Origin: Callipepla californica brunnescens
Lineage: Eukaryota; Chordata; Aves; Galliformes; Odontophoridae
Direction of reading: 5' to 3'
Length of the DNA: 64,000 nucleotides
NCBI GenBank assembly: GCA_023055505.1
Contig: JALIRH010000002.1
Location: 3,962,001-4,026,000 of the forward strand
Shown: in pieces, positions 47,401-58,070 of the stretch
Position numbering within the stretch: position 1 is the stretch's first letter
Layout of the letters: each line of letters begins with the position of its first letter
The notes under the pieces: generated by a model
Databases searched by the model: none
Told to the model about the DNA's origin: nothing
What the model saw: the letters and a program-made list of their open reading frames with translations, nothing else
Position numbers and translations under genes: made by a program

Positions 47401-49071
47401 GGTGTTCCCAGGTGGTCATGATGCAAATGTAGTGATTGCTTGCATTCCATAATTATGCCCCAACAGTTTTACAATTGTATTATCTGTTACATACATTATC
47501 CTCAAATTTTCTCCCTTCTAATGTGGTATCTGACTGATACACTACACTGCCGGAGAGCTGACATGAGATTGATGGTGATGATGATGCAATGCTAGCAAAA
47601 TGAACCCTTTGGAACATGTACTGGGATGATATACAACCCTTTAATAGATCTATTTAACCTGTGATGAGGTTGCAAAATGGGACAGGTGGAGGATTTCAAG
47701 GGCTGGGAGCAAACACTCCTTTAGGCTTTCAGAACAGCAGGATTTCTCCTGCTTTTACAACAGTAGACTTCCAAGCATGTCTAACTTGCCTCATTCTCTC
47801 TGTGTTTAGATCACAATATTTAACTATTTATAGTACTGCAGTGGCAGGGATAAACTGTGACAAACATTGCTGAAAATAGAGAGAAAGTTCAATATGATCC
47901 TGTTCAGTAGAAGATGACTGTTGGCTCCCCATTCAACAATGCATAAGATTATAACTTCTTATTACTGTCCTCAGGGCTCTGTATAACTCTTTTCTTCCCT
48001 GCTTCTCCCTTTTCTTCATTCAGAGTCCTCCTCTCTCCCTTGACTGTTTGTTGACAAAGCTCTCATTTTTGTTAGGTGGTTAGTCACCAACTGCTGCTGT
48101 TGCCCATGAGCCCCATCACACGTGACTCTCTGTATAGATGGTCAGCATCTTCCTAGATCTTCAAACTCCTTTGTGTTGTATTACTTGCAATGAACTGCAT
48201 TAGATATACTCTGCCCAGGCAGAAGCTTCAGAGGCTGAAGAAAGATTATTTTTTAGCTATTAGATACAGTAAGGATTTATTATTTGGTAGCATACATTCC
48301 TCATTAAAATTTGTGAGAGTGAAAAGTCCAATCCAATACATATTTGATAAGGTGATAGCCCAAAATCTTGTCAGAAAGTGCACCTGGCAAGTCTCAAAAG
48401 TAAGTTAAAACTGACTGTATGCCTGAATTTCTTTCTCTTCTTTATGCTACACCCATCTTCAGATCATCAGCTCTTGTGCATAATATTTCCCCATCCTGAA
48501 TTTAACAGAAACTGTTCATGACTTAAAGAAGCATAACATTCTGGTGGTTTAAGGGAAAGCAACTAGTATTAATGAGAGGAAAAGTTAATGTGATTTAGTA
48601 TGTTGGTGGAGACTGTTGAAAGCTGAGTTTTGAAAGGAGTGCTCATGTGGGACACATGGAGGAGGTATATATGGAATGGAAACACAGGTTGCTGTAATAA
48701 AAAGAGCTATTGTATTCCAGAAGTAGTGAAAGGCAGTGAGGAGGAAATACTCTGAGTGAAAGAGTTGCTAGGGAAAGTGGATGAATGATTTTAAGATCCA
48801 TAAAGAAGTGATTGATATGGAAACTCACAATTACAGGAAAAGCTACTGCGAGGTGGTTAGGAATGCACTAAAGAAACTTTCTTACTAAAGAAACAGCCAG
48901 TGATGATCTTTATAATAAAATATGGAGAGATACAGCAAAACTGAAACCAAGAAAGGAAGTTCAAAAATTTGTGTATATTGAGAAAAATGCATATAAGTTG
49001 GTGATAGACTTCTAGATCTGAAAACTGGAACAGGAGCAGGATTTAACATTACAGCATCGGTAGATGCCAAT
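44461..49071. other. 4.6 kb of unique AT-rich sequence, no gene supported
   Basis: No CR1 in this interval. Frames of 60-78 codons only. Includes an (AAC)n tract at 47,167-47,190 and a short ATG/GATG run near 47,570-47,587. Nothing suggests exons. Confidence 0.55.
47167..47190. repeat. (AAC)n microsatellite with A-run
   Basis: About five AAC units followed by eight A. Confidence 0.88.
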
Positions 49072-49482
49072 TCCATGAAGTTCAACAAGGTCAAGTGCAG
49101 AGTCCCACACCTCGGTCAGGACAATCCCAAACACAAATACAGTCTGGAAAATGGTTCGAAACTGGAACAGACTGCTCTGTCTCAGTCTGCTCAGGAACTG
49201 GTTTTAAAGATGCAATCAAGCACAAATGCTCAGTTGGTCTAAATCAGTCAGAGGAACTTGTCTAACAGTGCCTATTTATTGTCTCTTCAGCAAACACATT
49301 CCCTATCATGTCATGCTCAGAGGTTGTGGGTGACCCCTCCATGGAGGCATTCAAGGCTGGGCTGGATGGAGCTTTGAGCAACCTGGTCTAGTGGGGGATG
49401 TCCCTGCCTATACAGGGGGGTTGGAAATAGAACATCTTAAAAGTCCCTTCCAATCCAAACCATTGTATGATTTTATGATTAC
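49072..49482 (+). mobile_element. CR1 LINE fragment (type II) interrupted by an insertion
   Basis: Part one (49,072-49,193) has 'atgaagttcaacaaggtcaa', then jumps by internal deletion to 'gaaactggaacagactgctc'. Part two (49,317-49,482) resumes with 'aggttgtgggtgacccctcc', 'aaggctgggctggatggagc' and 'ccattgtatgattttatgat'. Between them is 119 bp of unrelated DNA, copy B of the dispersed repeat. The CR1 is contiguous across the gap, which dates the insertion after the CR1. Confidence 0.9.
49194..49316 (+). repeat. Unrecognised 123-bp dispersed repeat, copy B
   Basis: Plus-strand counterpart of 41,958-42,081. The first ~68 bp differ at about eight positions plus a one-base deletion; the last ~53 bp differ at one position. 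The direct repeat TGCTCAG flanks it at 49,188-49,194 and 49,314-49,320. The 22-codon frame seen in copy A is broken here by the one-base deletion but resumes and ends in SEELV-stop. Confidence 0.8.
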
Positions 49483-49687
49483 AGGATGTGAGTGAACACT
49501 ACAAACACCATAGTACATGAGAGATACAAGATTTGTCTTTCTACGGAGTCTTTGTGCACCTGATTCAAAACAAGTTAGCAAAATTGACCATTGCCAAAAT
49601 ATCATCTAGATGGCAGTTCCGAGGAGAAGCCATCTTCTCTCAGAGCACAAGTGATCCAGGACTTCATTGAAAGTCTTCATTGAAAGT

Positions 49688-49882
49688 CATACTGGAACTG
49701 CTTCCCACCCTTACAGTGGATTCCTCATCCCTGGAGATATTTAAGCCCAGATTGGATGAGCCCATGGGCAACCTGATCTAGTGCCTGATTTAGTTGTTGG
49801 CAACCTTGTCTTCAGCAGCGAGTATGGGACTAGATGATCCTTAAGTTTTCTTCCAACAAAGGCCTTCTATGATTCTATGATA
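49688..49882 (+). mobile_element. CR1 3'-end fragment (type II)
   Basis: 'cctcatccctggagatattt', 'aagcccagattggatgagcc', 'gcaacctgatctagtgcctg' and 'ggccttctatgattctatga'. Preceded at 49,661-49,687 by two tandem copies of 'cttcattgaaagt'. Confidence 0.92.
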
Positions 49883-51345
49883 CTCAGATCTTTGGGCTTT
49901 TCCTCATGGTTGATATTCATCTAACCTATCCATGTTACAATTAGGACCAATACAAAACCATGAAAAAGCAGATTGAGCCTTCCTATCAGTTCAAGTGATT
50001 TTTCAAACGATTCATCCAATAAGGTGAGAAGGAAATTAATTAGATCTCAAAATGAGTAAATGAGGTTGATGCATGGCTGTATGGAGAAGGTTCCAAGCAT
50101 AGCAAACATCTTTGAGAAGATGGAAAGCCCCATTTATTAGCAAAGAGTAATTGTGGAGGTGGAAATGCAGAGAGTGTAAAACGCTTATTGCTAGCTCTGT
50201 ACAGGGAATATGTAAGGGAAGGTAGTGACATGTCATCAATAAGATCTGCAGCTCAGTGTGTCTGTCATGATCCCCGGAGCAGAAAGTCATAGTGAAAGTC
50301 TTAGTGTGTGATGGACTATGGGATCCTGCTTCGGGGATAGTAATTTATTATCTTTCTTTTTGGCAACTAGGCAAAAAAGAAATGAGGATTTTTAAGCTAT
50401 GACAAGTGAAAAATTCCTCACACATATCAGTTTAAGGCCATTTAATGAACTGTGATTACATATCACATATTTCAATTAGAACCTAACCTAAAATCGGCTG
50501 AGGTCCACTCAAAAGCTACAAGTGTGTTCAGTTCTGGTCCATACCTTAGTATTTAGGTTTTCTATAAAATAATTACTGTGCAGGAAAGCTCCCCAGTGGA
50601 GTCTAGCATGGAGGTTTACTACCTCTGCTCTGTGTATCTGTGATAAAAGAGGTTATGTGTTCAGGAATTCCTTCTTGGTGTGAAGACAAGGACTCCCAGT
50701 ATTTACCCATACAAGTATCCCTGAAGCAGGTTGCATACACATACGGTGGAAACAGCAGGTTAATGTCCTAATTAAAAAGAGTTGTCAGATGCAGGACCTC
50801 TCAGCATGACACCCAAAAAGTCATTCCTGCAGGAGGAGTGAAGTTCTGTAAACATTCATACAAATATGGCCTCCTTAAGCCTTCCTATTATGTTAGAAGG
50901 TAACTGTCCGCTTTCTACAACTTGGTTACCTCAGTTTTTCCAGAAGATTCAACCTCAAGCTCCTTGGCCTTAGATACTTCACTTTGTTCCTCCTCCTGCC
51001 ACGTTGCTGAAGTGCATTCAATGACTGCTTTATTTCCATTACAGAGCTGATCAGCCTTCCAGTTCCTTAAACAGCAGCCACCGGTTAAAATGAAATATTT
51101 GCACATATCTTGCTTTTTAAAATTGAGTCTTTCTCAGTTTGCAGTCTATTCTTACAAATAGCTGTACTTTCAAAAACTACGTATTTGAAAGCAGAATAGA
51201 TAAGGTGATTGTACAAGAAAAGTAATTTAAAGGTTTAAGGATAATTTAATGTAATTCCAGCCTATATTCTATATCATTTCACCTATAATAGCCTCTCTTT
51301 GATGATGCAAATTTTCTGTAACTCAATCCTACTCTCTGACAATTA
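49883..51345. other. Unique sequence, no gene supported
   Basis: Minus-strand frames at 50036-50290 and 50915-51106 lack family resemblance. No repeats recognised. Confidence 0.55.
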
Positions 51346-52136
51346 TCATAGAATCATAGAATTGTAGAATCATAGAATGATTTGAAGAGACTTTGAAGAG
51401 AATGGTTGGAAAAGCTTTGAAGATCATCTGGTTCCAACCCTCATATTGTGGACAGAGTTGCCACTCACCAGATTGGATTGCCCAGGGCTCCATCCAACCT
51501 GGACTTGATCACCTCCAGAAATGAGGTATCCACAGCTTCTCTGGGCAGCCTGTGCCATGTATCACCACTCTGAGTTAAAAAATTCTTCCTAACACCTAGC
51601 CTAGTTTTCCTGTCTTTTAGTATAAAGACATCCTTCCTTGTCCTATCACTATAAGCCTATATTAAATATATCCATTACAGCAGGGCGAAGGACCTCTGAT
51701 CATCTCTGGCCCTCCTCCAGACCCACTCCAACAGCTCCACATCCTTCCTGTGCTGAGATCCCATGCCTGGACTCAGAACTCCAGATGAGGCCTCAGAAGG
51801 GAGGAGTAGAAGGGACAATTCCTCCCCTCTCTTTGCTGCCACCCTTTGCTGATGCAACCCAGGATACTGTTGGCTTTCTTGGCTGCAAAAGCATACCGCT
51901 GGCTTGTGTACAGCTTTTTGTCCATCAGGACCCCTGGGTCTGCATGGCTGCTCACGGTGAGTTCTTCTTCCAGTCTGTACTCAAGTCTAGGATTTCAGTG
52001 ATCCAAGTGCAACGCCTTGCTCTTGGTCTTGCTGAATCTTACTAGATTCTCAGGCCCCCACTTTTCAAGCATTTCCTGGTCCCTCTGGATGACATCACTC
52101 TCTTCTATTGTGTCAGCTGCACCACTCAATTATTCA
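51346..52136 (-). mobile_element. CR1 LINE, ~790 bp (type II) with ORF2 remnants
   Basis: The second-longest copy. Three octamers, a local ~20-bp duplication ('gactttgaagagaatggttg' after 'gatttgaaga'), then 'ccatccaacctggacttgat', 'tctgggcagcctgtgccatg', 'tccttgtcctatcactataa' and the ORF2 body. Minus-strand frames 51675-51857 and 51773-51955 hold HRKDVELLEWVWRRA and KKANSILGCISKGW, in different frames. The copy ends at 'tcagctgcaccactcaatta'. Confidence 0.94.
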
Positions 52137-53789
52137 TATCCTTGCTGAAAGGCTTTACATTGCTATAACTGTAATCTTTTATATTAACGATTTGCACGTC
52201 AGCTACCCAGTAAAATTTTATAGAGATATCTCATTATACAAAATTCCTTCCTGTTTCATAACTACTCAGACAACAAATAATATAAAATGTGTCATTTGGA
52301 GAAGAGCTTTTGATACCCCCTACTCGCTAGAGATTGTCATCTGGAAACTTTCCAAAACTGACAACATTCTTCATCTCATAATATTCCTGTAGTTTCTACT
52401 ACAATAATACTGAAATAAAGATAACTTTGGAGTCAAAGACTGCAGAGATAGACTCAAGTAGTTGCTTGTTTAGAAGTATTTTGAAAGTGGTTGGAATTTC
52501 GTTGGAGTATTTACACTTATAAGAAGGCTGAAAGTCAAAGGGCACTTGCCCTGCTTTGCTTGGTTATCCTGTCAAAAATTTGTCAGAAAATTCTTCCTCT
52601 GTTAAAAGCACTTCAAATTGAATGAAAATCAGAGCTTAAGAGAACCAATAAGAAGAGTTTTTAATGATCCACTGGATTTTCAGGACCTCAAAAACTGCCA
52701 GGCAAAGTGTACAGTGTGTCTAGATGTTTTTTGATGATCAGCCTGTCATCACTGTCAGCAAATACGTGAGTGTACACTGTTTTGAGATATGTCATCTGTG
52801 ACAGTTTTGAACTATTTTTTAGAGGAGCGATTTATTTCTCCTGTCTGAAGGGATTTTTTATCTAATTGTGGAGGCTACTTTGATAATTACTTCATGAAAT
52901 TATTTTTATATGGAGAGATTGAGTACCCAGGATGCAGATGAGGTTTCATACAATTTGAAGTAACATTTCCTTCATGGAACTATATTGGCAAGCAGTGTCA
53001 AGAGATGATTTCTAAAAAGCAAAACTAAAAAAAAAAGTTCCTCTAAACATCAACATTATTGTTTCTGTGAGTGTGCGCCCTACAGATTTCTCTTCCAGAA
53101 GATTAAGAACAGTGGATGAAAAAAAGAAATTCTAACACTTCAGAGGGTAATCATTGAACTAAGAAAGTTGTAGTGTAGCCAATTTTAATTGCTTGTATTT
53201 AAGATCCAGGAACATCCTTCCTGTAAAAGGCAGCTCACTTTTTTCCCCTCATACTCAGTGGAATACAGATTCACACCACTGTTGTAGCAGTTTTATAAAA
53301 CAATAATTCAGACTGGCTTTATCTTTTAGGCCAAAAAGGGACATCAAATTGCAACTGCAAATTGGAGTCTGATCATTTCATGAAGGAAATAGAACAGGAC
53401 AACAAGCTTCTTCTAGAGGAGTCCTAACTTAATTTTTTTCCCATTCACATTTGTATTCTTGGAAAAAGTGATTCAAGTTGCAAAATAATTGACAAAGGAG
53501 ATTCAGAGTAAATTCCAGTTATTGTTATTCCTGGTAGATGAGAACATCTAATCTTTCTTGTACAGTGCTCCTAATCTTAGGCTGAGGTTTCTTCCTTTAC
53601 AATTCCACAACTGCATGCAGTATAACTGGAATTTCTGATTTAATTGTGCACTGTAGTTGTGCAAAGAGCTAAAAATAGTCTTGGAGATAAAATATCAATT
53701 ATAGGAACACGGGCTCCAGGAGTAAATTATCATAAGGATCAACCTTTGGGACTTCTCTAGTTTTATTTGTGGTAGAACAGGAGGATAGA
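52137..53789. other. Unique AT-rich sequence, no gene supported
   Basis: The frame 52108-52392 begins inside the CR1 and runs into unique sequence; not a gene. No repeats recognised. Confidence 0.55.
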
Positions 53790-53865
53790 GAGTCACAGAA
53801 CCATAGAATGGCTTGGGTTGGAAGAGACCTCAAGCACCATCTAGTTCCATGCCCCCTACCTCTTC
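53790..53865 (-). mobile_element. Short CR1 3' end (type II)
   Basis: 'gagtcacagaaccatagaat', 'ggcttgggttggaagagacc' and 'caccatctagttccatgccc'. Truncated after ~75 bp. Confidence 0.85.
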
Positions 53866-56800
53866 TATCTCACTGTCATTTGGCTGCAGAATTCTCTATA
53901 ATTACTATTCCAGTCATATTGTGCTAAAATTGTGAGTCTAAGTCTAGTGTGGTTGTCTAATTATGGAAATTTGCCTATAATTTTTGTCTATATAATTGAA
54001 GAGATCATTATCCAGGAATTTGTTCATTTTCTACCCATCTCTACAAATGTGAAAGTTTAGCATTGAGGTATAGAAAATAAATACTTGAAATATTAGGTAT
54101 CCAATATTTATTTATATATTCCAATATTGCATGTAAAATGTTGTGATTCCCAAAAGCAGCTACAAATATGAATTTTACTGAGTAGCAGCAAACATCTTCA
54201 TTCATAGTTTTTAATTCTAGAAAGGACAATTATGATTGCCTGCTTTAACTGTTTCCATAAATACTGTGAATGGCAATTAAAATAAGTTATGCATCCATGT
54301 ATGTAATAACAGTTCTGCTGAAGACTTCCATAGTTGAATGATGAAAGACTGTAGAACAAAAAAACTATGTGGACCCTGGAAAAAGGTAGACGTATATCAG
54401 AACTCACAAGTCCTCTAGCAGTAGCATGAAAAAGATGTTGTGAGAACAGGAAAAAAAAGAAAAAAAAGAAAAAAAATCTGTAAAATTCTCCAAATGTAAC
54501 ACCTGCAGGACTGAGACTGTTGTCGGTAAGGTAAGTATTGCTACCCCTTCTAAAAACTCTAATTAACTATTAAAGCAATTTACATCCTAATGAAAAATAA
54601 ATGATAAAGTTTTGATCCTGTCTTTGCTTCTCTTTATATTTTTGGCATCTTACCTCTCAGTAGTTTTCTTCAATCAGAGGACCACCACACTGTTTCCGAG
54701 GGACAAGAGGTAGAAGGCAGTGGAAACAAGAATTAGACAAGCATCATTCTCCTACTTTTGTGTACATCAAAAGGAAGATGAATAGTACATGTACTTCCCT
54801 GTTGATATTACAGAGATGGGAGGAACATTACAGAAATTTCTTCCCACAGAACCAAAACCAACATGAAATTAAAACAAAACCAAAATGCAACCAACGAACT
54901 TCTCACAGCTGAGAAGAATGTGGTAGCAAGGATTGTATTGATATAGGGTGCGTGCATTAAAGCCAACTCGTCTTAATAGATTTTTGAACATTTTTCAGAG
55001 AAATGCTTCTCAAGGATTTCTTTTATACTAGTTTTGAATCTTATGGTGAGACAGGTTCTGTTTATTCAGTTGCTCTCAGGCAGCATCCAAGCCATTCCAA
55101 TGGTGGCTGTGGTGTTGTCAGTTACTGCCTGCACAGATAAATGAGAATCTACCTCCCCTTCATAAGCTAAAGGTGATGAATCAATAAAACAAAAGTTAGG
55201 AACACACTAGGATTGAAAAAACGTTTTCAGAGGGATTTTGTTTTCCTTATCCAATCATCTGTGGCCAAGCTCTGTGGAATTCTCATTGTTAATCGTCTTT
55301 CAGTCAAACTTACCTTCATGTAAAGTTGTTGTGCCTCAGTCTAATAGAGCACGCACACTACTGTCATAGTGTTGAGCAAGGATGAGCAAGGATAAACAAG
55401 GAGCATCTGAGAACAGTGAGAGGATCTTTCAGTCTATCAAGTTAGACAACAACTTCTAATGAAGAAAGAAACATAGGAATATTACCATGAGGAGCTGCTG
55501 GGGAGTACAAGCTGATCATGAAAGGTAAGATCTCTGGAGATCTTGAGAAACTGCTGGGGCTCCTCTGGGATATTCAGATGATACCAGATAACAACTCCAG
55601 ATAGCTAAGGAGGGAGAGACAGGGAGAAGAAATGGCACTGCATCACTCATCAGTGATAAGGTTGTTGTGGTTGTTTGTTGGATTTGTGAAATAGCAGTGT
55701 AGAACTCAGATGCTTGGCTTTTGATGTGAAAAGAGACTTTTCCAAGAGATCAATGGCAAACCTCTTGTTCCTCTCTTGATGCAGCTTTGTAGATAACTTG
55801 TCTCAAAGACTTGTTTGAAACTTGTGCATTCTGATGAGGGGAGGGGAAGTGGAAAATGTGACAGAAAGTAAAATAAAAATCATGCTTTATAACATGTCAA
55901 AGATCTCTTGGCTTTATTTCCACCAGTCTTTTGCAAATTAGTCTGTTATACATTTTTCTCAAAGGGGCAAAGGAAAGAGAAGTGTATCTTCTAATACCAG
56001 CTTGTATAGAACAGTTGATTCCAGCTTCATACACATTTACAGTGAATTTCCTACCCACCTAGCAAACAGTTATCTGTCAGTATTTCACTTTTGTCTCACT
56101 TGTACTCCAATATGATGTATCTGTGTTTACTCAGCTGACTCACTGCTGGGACTTGGAAACCCTATTGAATATTAACAGTGCAAAGCTATCATTAGGAAAA
56201 TCTTGACCAGTTCTTATACATTCATTTGTATTTCAAATACTCCTTTCATCCTTCTTTCCTTTGCTCAGTTGTGTAGAAGGTCTTCAAAGTTGCCTTCTCT
56301 TGTGGAGCAAGGAGTCGAATTATTTTATTATCTTTGACTTAATAGAAAATAATAAATTGTGGTAGAGATCTTTGTGTTGTAACAGCAATACAAACACAAA
56401 TTTGTATAGGAGCAACAGCTTTTCATGTGTATTTATTTTTTATTCTAAGCCTGTGAGGATTAGAAAGTTTGGTTGTATGTTTATGTGATACATAAAATAG
56501 ACTGGATTTCATTCTTCCTTGTTCTTCAAATTGGATCACAATAATCCTCATTCAGAGTCCATATGAAGAGCAAACATGATATTCTATCTGGTTCAAACTG
56601 GTATGAATGAATTAATGATATGGAATACAAAGATTAGTACAAAAACCTTTGATTTCAACTTTTCTTGCAAGTTGAGATGGCACCATTTTTATTACAAATG
56701 TCATATTCTCCTTGTCCTTGGATAAAAGACTGGGTAAATAAGACAAGAGGACTTAGCATATTGTGGCAATACGCACTTTCAACATTCCTCTTGGAGTTTA

Positions 56801-57941
56801 TTGGTTACATGGAATACAACTCCTTTGTCTTTGCTGTCCTCAACAAAACTTTTGTTTAATTCAAATTTAAAGTTTAGGATTGTAAATACTGAATTTTATG
56901 ATAAAACATTAAGTGGAAGTATATTTTATAATACCAGAATAGATAGTAGGAGCTACTAAATTAGAAAATCAAACTCAGAGATAGACAACATAGCAACGGG
57001 GTAAGGAAGGGGAAAAAAAGGATAATTTGGTGAAGAAAAATGTCTTTGTTTTTGTAGACATTGAATTCTCATTTTCCCTTGGGTGTTTCCCCTTCCATTC
57101 TATTATCATTGCATTAATATGATGTTTTCTTCCTCTACTACATTGTTAATGAAAGTGTTCAATCTTTGGTTCACCAATTAAATCAGACTTTGGTAAGTAC
57201 AGCTTAGACAGGTACTATGAAACAAAAATCAAGTAGGATAAAATCCTTTGTGAGGATTTCTGAGTTAGAAAGGGTTTTAGTAAATGAAAATTGCATGTCT
57301 GAAGTCAGAAAGTCCTTAATTTGATGAAAACACTGTAATGTGACACAATTCACCATGAGGAAAACAACTTAGCCTTCGTTTTGTCAAGAGGGTGTGATAT
57401 CTTGTGGTCCAGTGATTATAACAGAAGGACTATCTATGATTATGCATCCTGAAATGTACAGCAGACCTTACTGTAAATTTTCCATATAATCTCACTGTAA
57501 CTGAAAGCAGTCTAATAATACAAATTACTTGAGAGTAATGACTAAGAATGTCTCCATTTTGATGACCGTATTTGTTAAATAAAAATAGAATTTGTGAATA
57601 AAGCAGGCTGTTTGCCCAGGAAGTCAGACAAATCCATCATTTGTTTCCTGCTTTTTTTGAGATTTTCATTATGCAGACATCATAGTGTATCATTTTAAAC
57701 AGAATAACAGTAAATGTGATAATGCTGAAATAAAACCGTTTCTTTAAGGATATAGTGAGCAGAAAAACACTGTCTTTTTCAGGTAACATGCAGACGAAGA
57801 AAGATATGTGCCCTTTAGTACACATATGCAACTTCATGTAGAAAAAATCTTTTATAAGGGTTTGTCTTCAAATCAAGCTTCAGACATTAAAATAAAGACT
57901 TGATTTTTTATCCCTAGACAAAAATTATGCAGATATGCAGA
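53866..57941. other. 4.1 kb of unique AT-rich sequence, no CR1, no gene supported
   Basis: Frames are all under 70 codons. Contains an A-rich (A8G)n tract at 54,450-54,476 and a small tandem 'gagcaaggat' repeat at 55,375-55,402. Otherwise nothing recognisable. Confidence 0.55.
54450..54476. repeat. (AAAAAAAAG)n A-rich tract
   Basis: Three A-runs separated by single G. Confidence 0.9.
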
Positions 57942-58070
57942 TCACAGAATCAAAGAACTGTAGGGGTTGAAAGGGACCTCTAGAGATAATCTAGTCCATC
58001 CCCCTGCCAACAGAGACTCCCTAGACCAGGTTGCACAGGCAGGCGTCCAGGCAGGGTCCAGATATGTGAG
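57942..58070 (-). mobile_element. CR1 3'-end fragment (type I)
   Basis: 'atcacagaatcaaagaactg', 'ttgaaagggacctctagaga', 'ctagtccatccccctgccaa' and 'gttgcacaggcaggcgtcca'. Same 3'-end type as 17,621 and 21,350. Confidence 0.9.

Noticed and set aside
49661..49687. Tandem 'cttcattgaaagt' pair as a target-site duplication of the CR1 at 49,688
   Set aside because: Both copies lie on the same side of the element, and CR1 usually leaves no long duplication.
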